Position numbers and translations under genes: made by a program. The notes beneath the pieces were generated by a model. That model did not search any database, had not been told where the DNA came from, and was given only the letters and a program-made list of their open reading frames with translations. A DNA stretch of 64,000 bases, taken from the NCBI RefSeq assembly GCF_014851815.1, contig NZ_JACVAJ010000001.1:372001-436000 (forward strand), read 5' to 3'. This DNA comes from Pseudoxanthomonas sp. PXM01. GTDB taxonomy: Bacteria > Pseudomonadota > Gammaproteobacteria > Xanthomonadales > Xanthomonadaceae. Shown piece by piece: positions 35,301 through 41,257 of the stretch; the stretch's first letter is position 1; each line of letters opens with the position of its first letter.

Positions 35301-36889
35301 ATGCGGTGCAGGACATCGTCAACGTGCTGGGCAACGATCTCTACGACGGCGCTCCCGTGCTGCCCGACCGCGTGATCCTGGCGCCGGTGACCGCAGGCCC
35401 GCTCAGCCTGCAGGCCGATGGTACCGTCGATGTCGCCGCCGGCACGCCGGGCGGCACCTACACGCTGGTCTACACGCTATGCGACGCGCTGACACCCAGC
35501 CACTGCGACAGCGCGACGGTCACGGTCGTGGTGCTCGCGACGACGCTGGTGACCGCCGACGATGCCGGGCAGACGCCGCAGGGCGAAGCCGTGGTGATCG
35601 CCGTACTGGCCAACGACACCTTCGCCGGTATCGCGGCCGATCCCACGCTCGTCGTCGTGACGGTGCCGCAGGCTCCGGCCAACGGCACTGTGGTGGTGCA
35701 GCCCGACGGCAGCCTGCGCTACACGCCGGCGCAGTACTACAGCGGACAGGACAGCTTCACGTACAGCGTGTGCGAAGCGGCGGCGCCCGACAACTGCGCC
35801 ACCGGCACGGTGACCGTCACCGTCCTGCCGAACACCGTGACGGCCGTGGACGATCAGGTCAGCACGCGTACTCGGACCACCCTCATCGCCGTGCTGGACA
35901 ACGACACGGTCAGCCACGCGCCCTTGAATCCGGCCTCACTGTCGGTGGTCCGCGCGCCGGCACATGGCGAAGCGAGCTGCGCGCAGGGAACCTGCACCTA
36001 CACTGCCTCGGCCGGCTTCAGCGGGCAGGACCGCTTCGGCTATCGCGTCTGCGATGTGTCCGTGCCGAATGCGGTCTGCGCGGAGGCCGACGTGGTGATC
36101 GACGTGGAAGCCGCGCCGGCCGTGCTGCGCGTGGCCAAGACCGCGGTGCAGCGTACGGCCAAGGTCGGCGACATCGTCCGCTACACGATCGTCATCGACA
36201 ATGTCGGCGAGGTCGATGCGCAGCAGGTATCGCTGGTCGACAGCCTGCCGCCCGGCTTCGCGGTCGTCGCGGGATCGATCCAGGTCGGCGATGCCGATGC
36301 CAGTGGCGCGCCGGCCATCGCCAGACCGTTCCGCATCGACGCACTCGACATCCCGGTCGGTCAACGCGCCACGATCGGCTATGCGCTGCGCGTCGGCGCC
36401 GGCGTTGGTCCCGGCGTGCATACCAACCGCGCCGTGATGCGCGATGCCGACGGCGCCACGATCAGCAACGAAGCCACCGCTGACGTGCAGGTCGTGGGCG
36501 ATCCGCTGCTGGAAGACAGCCTGATCATCGGCACCGTCTTCCACGATGTCGATGGCGACGGCACGCAGGACCCGGGCGAACGCGGCCTGGCAGGCGTGCG
36601 CGTGGTGTCGGTGGAAGGCCTGGTCACCGAAACCGACCCCTACGGCCGCTTCCACATCACCGGCATCAGCGGCGGCCGCTGGGCGCGTGGGCGCAACTTC
36701 CTGCTGAAGGTGGACGTTGCCACCCTGCCCCCGGGCGCGCGCTTCACCACCGAGAATCCGCGCGTCCTGCGCATCACCCCTGGCGTACCGGTGCGCTTCG
36801 ACTTCGGCGTGCAGGCGCCGATGCCACCCCCACGGGAGGTGCCGTCCGGTGGCGCCGCCTGTCCCGACGGCCAATGCGGAGGGCCCTGA
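26360..36889 (+). CDS. Giant surface protein with about 32 cadherin/Ig-like (Big_9, tandem-95 type) repeats, DUF11 and SdrD-like C-terminus
   Basis: 3,509 residues. A signal peptide (LLRSVALGIVLAAAAPAFA) leads into GSLGNSATATPPGG, which completes a DUF11 domain, then one full DUF11 domain. About 32 repeats of 85-100 residues follow, each starting with a pattern like ANDDTLGPVDG and containing GNVLANDTLNG, typical of Big_9 domains. All but one unit hold a C-x7-C pair (for example CETANPGNC), probably a disulphide loop. Repeats 10-25 are four exact-period copies of a four-domain block. The C-terminus has another DUF11 domain (LRVAKTAVQRTAKVGD) and an SdrD B-like domain (GTVFHDVDGDGTQDPGE). No anchor or LPxTG is seen. 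It is probably an exported adhesin or stalk. Confidence 0.9.
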   Translation: MDETAATPAHPALRPLLRSVALGIVLAAAAPAFAQNYPGSLGNSATATPPGGVTDPEPGNNTGTDTNTLAAITGLSVQKTVTSGATVGNGGTVSYRIDVGNAGPSAALGATLSDIVPPQLTSVAWTCTASAGSSCSAANGTGNVVLTLGLAAGGSVVVQITGVAPTLTPATIGANTVTITPPPGTSDPTPGDNTATTPTVPVIPRTLLAFADSAGPVDGTPGQPNVVNVLANDTLNGVAVAPGQVVLTSSATAPLTINTDGTVDVAPGTPTGTYTGSYQICETADPGNCATAQVTVSVNASATVDAIDDVLPPRASGTTGAAFNVLANDTINGAPAAGLVTLTADNTGPLQIAADGSVTLAAGTAAGVYSTTYRICEPALPSNCDTASASVQILAPLDAADDSLGPVNGSTGAVAVANVLDNDSAGGSTPPAAGVVTLSGGSTAQIVFDADGRVTVPPGTTAGTYSASYTLCYADAPTVCDSATVQLTVVTPGALVANPDSYSGVNGSVGAANVGNVLGNDTLNGAGITAGQVVLTPAVAGPVTIGTDGVVAVAAGTPAGTYTPGYQICETAVPDNCATATATVVVATIAASPDTLGPALPGTVAGNVIANDFVDGIPASDATVTVTQTAGAPGFTLASDGSATIAPGTAAGTLTGSYQVCQVAVPAICDTASISITVAAGTLIAADDTLGPVNGVSGGTATGNVLANDTLNGVAVSVGQIILTPASTGPVTVATDGSVSIAPDTPAGTYLAGYQICEALNPATCDSAQVSVEVTTLVANDDNLGPVNGDTGGVAGNVLTNDQLDGVPPGSTQVVLTPTNSGPLTIAADGTVLVAAGTPAGTYVASYQICQAASPSVCNGASVSVVVVVNAALNAVDDAFGPVDGTAGNANLGNVLANDTVDGAVLAPGSVTLINQSSAPIVIAGDGTVSVPAGTAAGLYGGSYQICEIANPSNCDVATLTVNVRVAAALAANDDGPLLVNGTTGTADAGNVLTNDTFNGAAIVAGNVTVISAASAPVTIAGDGTLGVAANAVPGTYAAGYRICEVAAPDNCDTAIATVRVSTMGAIDDTLGPAGPGGVAGNVLANDVVDGAPATAATVTLTQTGGAPGFTLAADGSITIAPNTPAGTLSGSYQACQVAQPTICDTATVSVNVGAAALAANDDALGPVDGTTGGTVAGNVLANDTLDGGAVAAGQVVLTPTNVGPVSIASDGSITVAAGTPAGSYVAGYQLCETLNPTNCDTAQVVIAVTTLMANDDALGPVNGGLGGVAGNVLTNDRLDGAPFAAGAVVLTPTSNGPLTIGADGTVTLAAGTAAGTYTASYQICQTAQPSVCDGASVSVTVTVNAVINAVDDLLGPVDGMTGNANVGNVLTNDTLDGVALAPGIVTLVSSPSAPLVVAADGTVSVPAGTAAGVYNGNYRICETANPGNCDTAALTVVVSSLVANDDTLGPVAPGASAGNVLANDLVDGVTATSATVILTQTGGAPGFTIASDGTVTIAPGTSAGTLTGAYQACQVAQPTICDTATINITVSAGSVAANDDTLGPVDGVTGGAVTGNVLANDTVNGVAVSAGQIVLTPSSAGPVTIAADGSVVLAAGTSAGAYVASYQLCEAVNPGNCDTAQVTVAVTTLVAGDDALGPVNGSLGGVAGNVLTNDRLNDAPFAASAVVLTPGNSGPLTIAIDGSVSVAAGTTPGTYTASYQICEAAQPAICDGASVSVTVAGNAAINAVDDAFGPADGTTGNGNLGNVLANDTLDGVTVTTGNVTLTSTVVAPLSISPTGVVAIAPNTAAGVYSGSYQICETSNPTNCDAASIAVVVSSLAANDDMLGPVLPGAPAGNVLANDLNDGVPATPATVVLTQTGGAPGFTVAPDGSVTIAPNTPAGTLTGGYRICQVAQPTICDTATVSITVGVGTLAANNDALGPVDGITGGTVGGNVLANDTLNGNAVTAGQVVLTPINAGPVTIASDGSVSLALNTAAGSYLAGYQLCETLNPSHCVTAQVTVAVATLVADDDVLGPVSGNAGGVGGNVLTNDRLNGAPFAAGAVVLTPVNNGPLTIGADGTVIVAAGTPAGTYSASYQICQAAWSSLCNGASVSVTVAVNAVINAVDDAFGPVDGATGSASLGNVLANDTRDGATVVAGSVTLTSTTAAPLALASDGTLSVPAGTAAGVYSGSYQICDIANPANCDGATLTVVVSSLAANDDTLGPVAPGASAGSVLANDVVNGAPATSATVTLTQTGGAPGFTLAPSGVVTVAPNTPAGTLTGSYQACQIAQPTICDTATISITVSVSPLLANDDTLGPVEGMTGGAVAGNVLANDTLNGAAVSAGQVVLTPSNAGPVTIAPDGSVSIATNTPAGSYVAGYQLCETVNPANCDTAQVIITVTTLVADDDALGPVNGGLGGVAGNVLTNDRLDGTPFAAGAVVLTPTNSGPLTIAPDGAVTVAAGTAAGTYAASYQICNAAWPSICDSASVSVTVVASAAINAVDDVFGPVDGTPGSANLGNVLGNDTVDGAPINIAAFTLVSTAASPLSISPAGVAALSPNAPAGTYTATYTLCDAGDTSNCDTATVTVQVVRVDAQNDSFSLASGTAGGVVGNVLSNDALNGGTPNVVTAFWGGLFDSHLSIEPNGDLRVLAGTPAGTYAGNYTVCVRNAPSICDAATVTVTVASGPSSLAAANDTGSVDGRSGGVAVANVLANDSLGGTAPTTAQVALSVVTPPANPGIVLDLANGAVTVAAGTPAGNYSLRYRACEQAEPANCVEALAIVAVTAVAIDAINDSAGPVDSGTPSVVNVLTNDTLAGTPVATGQVSLSVVTASPALILHADGQVDVVAGTVAGSYSATYRICEVLNPANCDQATVTIGVAVTAIDAVDDAAPAPIASGTGGQAIANVTANDTLGGVAVSLNQVLLTQVSSTQANVQLNVATGAVTVAPRTPGGTYTLVYRLCERLNVGNCDEATATVTVALPSLDAVDDAPAPVPGGNAVQDIVNVLGNDLYDGAPVLPDRVILAPVTAGPLSLQADGTVDVAAGTPGGTYTLVYTLCDALTPSHCDSATVTVVVLATTLVTADDAGQTPQGEAVVIAVLANDTFAGIAADPTLVVVTVPQAPANGTVVVQPDGSLRYTPAQYYSGQDSFTYSVCEAAAPDNCATGTVTVTVLPNTVTAVDDQVSTRTRTTLIAVLDNDTVSHAPLNPASLSVVRAPAHGEASCAQGTCTYTASAGFSGQDRFGYRVCDVSVPNAVCAEADVVIDVEAAPAVLRVAKTAVQRTAKVGDIVRYTIVIDNVGEVDAQQVSLVDSLPPGFAVVAGSIQVGDADASGAPAIARPFRIDALDIPVGQRATIGYALRVGAGVGPGVHTNRAVMRDADGATISNEATADVQVVGDPLLEDSLIIGTVFHDVDGDGTQDPGERGLAGVRVVSVEGLVTETDPYGRFHITGISGGRWARGRNFLLKVDVATLPPGARFTTENPRVLRITPGVPVRFDFGVQAPMPPPREVPSGGAACPDGQCGGP
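26980..36110 (+). repeat. Array of about 32 coding repeats of 255-300 bp
   Basis: Tandem repeat units inside the giant surface protein gene, recognisable at DNA level by near-identical stretches for NVLANDTLNG and CDTA. Outer units are more diverged than the inner ones. Confidence 0.85.
29549..34084 (+). repeat. Higher-order repeat: four tandem blocks of exactly 1,134 bp
   Basis: The same codons recur at a fixed distance: the CAGAC of the TQTGGAPGF segment at 29666, 30800, 31934 and 33068, and the Leu-Gly of DDTLGP-like starts at 29567, 30701, 31835 and 32969. Each block holds four domain types in the order A (VAPG/LPG, TQTGGAPGF), B (DGxTGG), C (NGxLGGVAGNVLTNDRL) and D (NAVDDAFGPVDG). An earlier A-B-C-D block begins 1,425 bp before the first, the difference of 291 bp being one extra domain. 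Confidence 0.88.
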
Positions 36890-36891
36890 CC

Positions 36892-39800
36892 ATGCGCGCC
36901 TCTCCGTTGATGATCGCCGTCGGCGTTGCCCTGCTGCATACGGCATTCGCCTCGCATGCGCAGCCGGTGCAAGCGCCGCCCGATACGCCCGCCGTCGCCA
37001 CCCCGGGCGCGCCGGATCCCGCCTTCCAGGGACCGGCCGGCAGCCTGGGCCGTTTCGTCGTCGACCTGCCGCAGGGCGGCACGCTGTGGGCAATCGAAGA
37101 TCCCACGCTCGGCGAACCTGTGCTCAACGTGCAGGCCGCTTCCATGGTGCCGTTCGAGGACGGCCGCATCACCCAGCCGGTGCGCTTCCACGGCTACAGC
37201 AACTACGCCGCGTTCTACGACCGCCTGGAAGTGCGCGTCTATCGCGGCACCGACCTCGACCGCGTGCGTCCGGTCGCGACCTTCGAGCTGCCGGTCGGCG
37301 CAGTGACGCAGGCGCAATGGGACGGCGTGCTGCCAGACGAGCTGCGCCCGCAGGTCGGCGACACGCTGCAGTACGTGGCGCGCGCCCATGCGGCGGATGG
37401 CAGTTTCGACGAGACCGCGGCGCAGATCATCCAACTGGTGACACCGGCCGACCATGCGCGCGGCGTGCAGGTGCTGCGCGACCAGTTGCAGCGCGAGCGT
37501 AACGACACCGTCGACACGCTGGGCGCCGAATCGCTGCAGGTCAGCGATTCCATCTACGGCACCAGCAACCTGCGCCTGCGCAACATCCCGGTGTACGGCT
37601 CGCGCGTGCGCATCCTCGGCCAGCAGATCCCGTCGACGATGCAGGTCACCATCGACGGCCAGGTCTTCCCGATCGACCAGGAGCGCAAGTTCGTCGCCGA
37701 ATTCCTGCAGCCGGTCGGTTCGCACCGCTACGCCGTCAAGGTCACGGACGGCAAGGACGTCGTGGCCGAGACCGCACTCGATGTCGACGTCACCGGGCGC
37801 TACGTCTTCGTCACCGCGCTGGCGGACCTGACGTTGACGCGCAACGAGGCCAGTGGTTCCACCGACGCGCTGGCCGACGACATCCAGCGCGACGACGGTT
37901 TCCTCAGCGAAGGCCGGCTGGCGTTCTACGCCAAGGGCAAGTGGCGCGGCAAGTACCTGGTCACCGCGCAGGCCGATACCTACGAGAGCGAACTGGGCAA
38001 CCTGTTCGATGGCTTCTTCGATGCGCAGCCGTACGACATCTTCCGCCGCCTCGATCCGGACCAGTACTACCCCGTGTACGGCGACGACTCGCGCACGTAC
38101 CGCGACGTCGACAGCCAGGGCAAGCTGTACGTGCGCGCGGAATGGGACCAGAACCGCGCCGTGTGGGGCAACTTCCTCACCGGTTTCGACGGCACCGAGT
38201 ACGCGCAGTATCCGCGTGCGTTGTATGGCGCCGCGCTGGACTGGCGCTCGCGCGCCGCGACGTCGCTCGGCGATCCGCGCAGCCTGCTGAAGGTGTTCGG
38301 TTCCGAGGCGCAGACCGCGATGGGCCATACCGAATTCCTCGGCACCGGCGGCAGCCTGTACTACCTGCGCCATACCGACGTGCTGCCAGGCTCGGAACAG
38401 GTGGTGCTGGAAGTCCGCGACCCCACCACCGGGCGCGTCGAGACGCGGGTCAACCTGCAGTCCGGCGTCGACTATGAGATGGACGACCTGCAGGGCCGCC
38501 TGCTGCTGACGCGTCCGCTGAGCCAGATCACCCGCGAGAACGTGCGCACGCTGACCCGGGACGCCCCGCTGGACGGGTGGCGGCACCTGCTGCTGGTCGA
38601 CTACGAATACGTCCCCGCCGGTTTCGATGGCGACGACACCACCATCGGCCTGCGCGGTCGGCACTGGTTCGGCGACCACCTCGCCGTGGGCGGCACCTAC
38701 GTCGACGAGAACCGCGGCGGCGACGACTATTCGCTGCGTGCCGCCGACGTGACGCTGCAGGCCGGTCGTGGCACCTACGTGCGGGTGGAGAATAGCCGCA
38801 CGGAGGCGACGGTGGCACCGGTGTTCTACTCGGACAACGGCGGCCTGAGTTTCGTGCAGCGCAATCCGGCGACCGACGCGCGCTCCGGCACGGCGCGCCT
38901 GATCGAGGCGCGCGCCAACCTGCAGGAACTGGGCTGGACCGAGAACGAGTGGTCGATGGGCGCATGGCGGCGCGAGGTCGATGCGGGCTTCTCGATCAGC
39001 CGGCAGGATTCGGGCCAAGCCATCGAGGAGTACGGCGCGGAATTCCTCGGCTACCTCAACAAGAACTTCAGCCTCTACGGCCGCTACACGCATGCCGAAC
39101 GCGGCGCGAACACGCTGGAGCAGACCCAGCTGACCGCCGACTGGCAGATCACGCCCGACGGTCGCCTTGGCGGCGAAGTGCGGCAACTGTCCGAAGAAGT
39201 CTCGGGCGTCGGCATCGACGCCACCTTGCTGGCGCTGAGCTACCGGCAGCGGATCGGCGCGACGTGGGAACTGTACGGCGTCGGCCAGTACACGCTGGAC
39301 GATGATGGCGGACGCTACGAACGCAACGACCTGCTGACGCTCGGCGGCAAGTACCTGTTCGGCGACCGCTCCAGCGTGGGCCTGGAGGCGAGCAGCGGCA
39401 GCCGCGGCCAGGGCGCGAAGGTGGACGGCGAGTACCGCTTCGGTCCCGACCACACCGTGTACGGCGCCTACAGCTACAGCACCGACCGCACCACGCGCGA
39501 CGCGCTGTTCGACCGCAGCCTGCAGACCGGCTGGACACTGGGCCAGCGCTGGCAGCTCAACTCGCAGGTCAACGTCTACAACGAGAGCCAGTTCATCCAG
39601 GAGCGCCGGCGCGGCAGCGAAGGGCTGGTGCATACGCTGGGCATGGACTTCCGCCCTGCCCCGTCATGGAATCTCGGCTTCACCGTCATGGACGGCACGC
39701 TGGACACGAGCACCGGCCGCGTCGACCGCCGCGCCTACAGCGTGAGTGGCGGCCGCACCGATGCGCGCACCGACTGGTCGAGCAAGCTGGAGTACCGGCA

Positions 39801-40443
39801 CGACAGCGGCGCCGAGCAGCGCGAGCAGTGGGTCACCACGCATCGCCTGCTCCATCGCGTCAACGAGGACTGGCGCATCGCGCTGCGGGCGAACTATGCC
39901 GATACGCAGGACGACCTGAATCCCGCCGCCGGTGCGAAGCTGGCCGAGGCCAGCCTCGGATTCGCCTGGCGCCCGCACGACAGCACGCGCTGGGCGGCAT
40001 TCGGCAAGTACACCTACCTCTACGACCGCATCTCCGCCGGGCAGATCGATGCCGACCAGTACGACCAGCGCTCGCACGTGCTGTCGCTGGAAGGTACCTG
40101 GCAGATGGCGGACCGCTGGCAGATGGCGGGCAAGCTCGCCGGCCGCTGGGGCGAGTACCGGCTGGGCCGAGGCGAGGGCGTCTGGCTGGACAGCCGGACC
40201 GATTTCGCCGCGCTGCAGCTGCGCTACCACCTGATCCGTCGCTGGGACGCGCTGGCCGAACACCGCTGGCTGCGCGTGCGCGACGGCGGCGACCGCAGCG
40301 GCTGGCTGGTCGGCGTGGACCGCCAGATCAGCGACCATTTCAAGGTCGGCGTGGGCTACAACTTCACCGACTTCAGCGGCGACCTGACCCAGCTCGACTA
40401 CGACTACCAGGGCTGGTTCCTCAACATCGCCGGCTACTACTGA
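36892..40443 (+). CDS. Predicted large outer-membrane beta-barrel protein, third gene of surface operon
   Basis: 1,183 residues. A signal peptide (MIAVGVALLHTAFASHAQ) is followed by a periplasmic or surface domain of about 300 residues with beta-rich segments (STMQVTIDGQVFPIDQERKF). From about residue 310 to the end there are many alternating strands rich in Trp, Tyr, Arg and Asp (SVGLEASSGSRGQ, DHTVYGAYSYSTDRTT, WQMAGKLAGRWGEY), ending in GWFLNIAGYY, with the aromatic C-terminal residue typical of barrels. The ATG lies 2 bases after the previous stop, with GGAGGG upstream, so it is co-translated with the giant protein. It probably anchors or exports that protein; this is inference. Confidence 0.8.
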   Translation: MRASPLMIAVGVALLHTAFASHAQPVQAPPDTPAVATPGAPDPAFQGPAGSLGRFVVDLPQGGTLWAIEDPTLGEPVLNVQAASMVPFEDGRITQPVRFHGYSNYAAFYDRLEVRVYRGTDLDRVRPVATFELPVGAVTQAQWDGVLPDELRPQVGDTLQYVARAHAADGSFDETAAQIIQLVTPADHARGVQVLRDQLQRERNDTVDTLGAESLQVSDSIYGTSNLRLRNIPVYGSRVRILGQQIPSTMQVTIDGQVFPIDQERKFVAEFLQPVGSHRYAVKVTDGKDVVAETALDVDVTGRYVFVTALADLTLTRNEASGSTDALADDIQRDDGFLSEGRLAFYAKGKWRGKYLVTAQADTYESELGNLFDGFFDAQPYDIFRRLDPDQYYPVYGDDSRTYRDVDSQGKLYVRAEWDQNRAVWGNFLTGFDGTEYAQYPRALYGAALDWRSRAATSLGDPRSLLKVFGSEAQTAMGHTEFLGTGGSLYYLRHTDVLPGSEQVVLEVRDPTTGRVETRVNLQSGVDYEMDDLQGRLLLTRPLSQITRENVRTLTRDAPLDGWRHLLLVDYEYVPAGFDGDDTTIGLRGRHWFGDHLAVGGTYVDENRGGDDYSLRAADVTLQAGRGTYVRVENSRTEATVAPVFYSDNGGLSFVQRNPATDARSGTARLIEARANLQELGWTENEWSMGAWRREVDAGFSISRQDSGQAIEEYGAEFLGYLNKNFSLYGRYTHAERGANTLEQTQLTADWQITPDGRLGGEVRQLSEEVSGVGIDATLLALSYRQRIGATWELYGVGQYTLDDDGGRYERNDLLTLGGKYLFGDRSSVGLEASSGSRGQGAKVDGEYRFGPDHTVYGAYSYSTDRTTRDALFDRSLQTGWTLGQRWQLNSQVNVYNESQFIQERRRGSEGLVHTLGMDFRPAPSWNLGFTVMDGTLDTSTGRVDRRAYSVSGGRTDARTDWSSKLEYRHDSGAEQREQWVTTHRLLHRVNEDWRIALRANYADTQDDLNPAAGAKLAEASLGFAWRPHDSTRWAAFGKYTYLYDRISAGQIDADQYDQRSHVLSLEGTWQMADRWQMAGKLAGRWGEYRLGRGEGVWLDSRTDFAALQLRYHLIRRWDALAEHRWLRVRDGGDRSGWLVGVDRQISDHFKVGVGYNFTDFSGDLTQLDYDYQGWFLNIAGYY

Positions 40444-40456
40444 CGACCCTGCCGGC

Positions 40457-41257
40457 TCACGGGGTCGTGAGCCGCTCCGGATGGCTGTAGACCACATGCC
40501 GTCCTTCGCGCAGGAAGCCCACCAACGTGAGTCCGCATCCCAGCGCCAGGTCGACGGCCAGTGCGGTAGGCGCCGATATCGCGGCCAACAATGGCATGCC
40601 GGCCATCGCCGCCTTCGCGACCATCTCGTAGCTCGCACGACTGGTCACCAGCGCGAAACCCGACGTCACGTCGACGCTTTCGTGCAGCATCGCACCGATC
40701 AGCTTGTCCAGCGCGTTGTGGCGGCCCACATCCTCGCGGACCAGCATCAGCGTGCCGTCCACGCTTGCCCATGCCGCGGCGTGGATGGCACCGGTGGCCG
40801 CATTCAAGGGCTGACGCTGTTCCAGCTGCGCGAGTGCGATGGCCAACGCCGACGATGCGATAAGGCTCCCGTTCGCCACCGCCTCCGGTTGCCTGACCAC
40901 ATCCTCCAGGGCGCGGTTGCCGCAGATACCGCAACCGCTGCGACCGGGCAGCCATCGGTCGGCACGCACCGGCAGCGGATCGCGTGTCCGGATGTCGATC
41001 CGGATGCCTTCAAGCAAGGTCTCCACCGTCACGGACAGCAGGCCTTCGCCGGCCACACCGAGCTCGGTCAGCGCGAAACCGCGGGCGAAGTCGGCCAGAT
41101 CGCACGGCGAGCCCATCATCACCGCGAGCGGCTCGCCGTTGCCATGGACGGCGAGCGGTACTTCTTCGGCCAGATGATCCTGCCGCGGCGTGGATACGCC
41201 ACCGGTGACGTCGACGACCTCGCGTCGCGCCACGCCTTCGATGCGATCAGTCGGCAT
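40457..41257 (-). CDS. fdhD: FdhD: formate dehydrogenase sulfurtransferase accessory protein
   Basis: About 266 residues with the family's cysteine motif SGCGICG and blocks AVHGNGEPLAVMMGSP, REDVGRHNALDKLIG and VTSRASYEMV. FdhD carries sulphur from IscS to the molybdenum cofactor (bis-MGD) of formate dehydrogenases. The start overlaps the end of the upstream molybdoenzyme gene by about 11 bases, so the two form an operon and this FdhD most likely serves that enzyme. Another ATG two codons earlier (41263) is possible. Confidence 0.93.
   Translation of the reverse strand: MPTDRIEGVARREVVDVTGGVSTPRQDHLAEEVPLAVHGNGEPLAVMMGSPCDLADFARGFALTELGVAGEGLLSVTVETLLEGIRIDIRTRDPLPVRADRWLPGRSGCGICGNRALEDVVRQPEAVANGSLIASSALAIALAQLEQRQPLNAATGAIHAAAWASVDGTLMLVREDVGRHNALDKLIGAMLHESVDVTSGFALVTSRASYEMVAKAAMAGMPLLAAISAPTALAVDLALGCGLTLVGFLREGRHVVYSHPERLTTP

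Noticed and set aside
26980-36110. The tandem repeats as a CRISPR or satellite array
   Set aside because: Units are 255-300 bp, in frame throughout, and encode Big_9-like domains.
36640-39633. A 997-codon antisense frame over the end of the giant gene and the barrel gene
   Set aside because: Low-complexity Arg/Ala/Val composition, no ribosome site, and the sense genes have signal peptides and clear domains.
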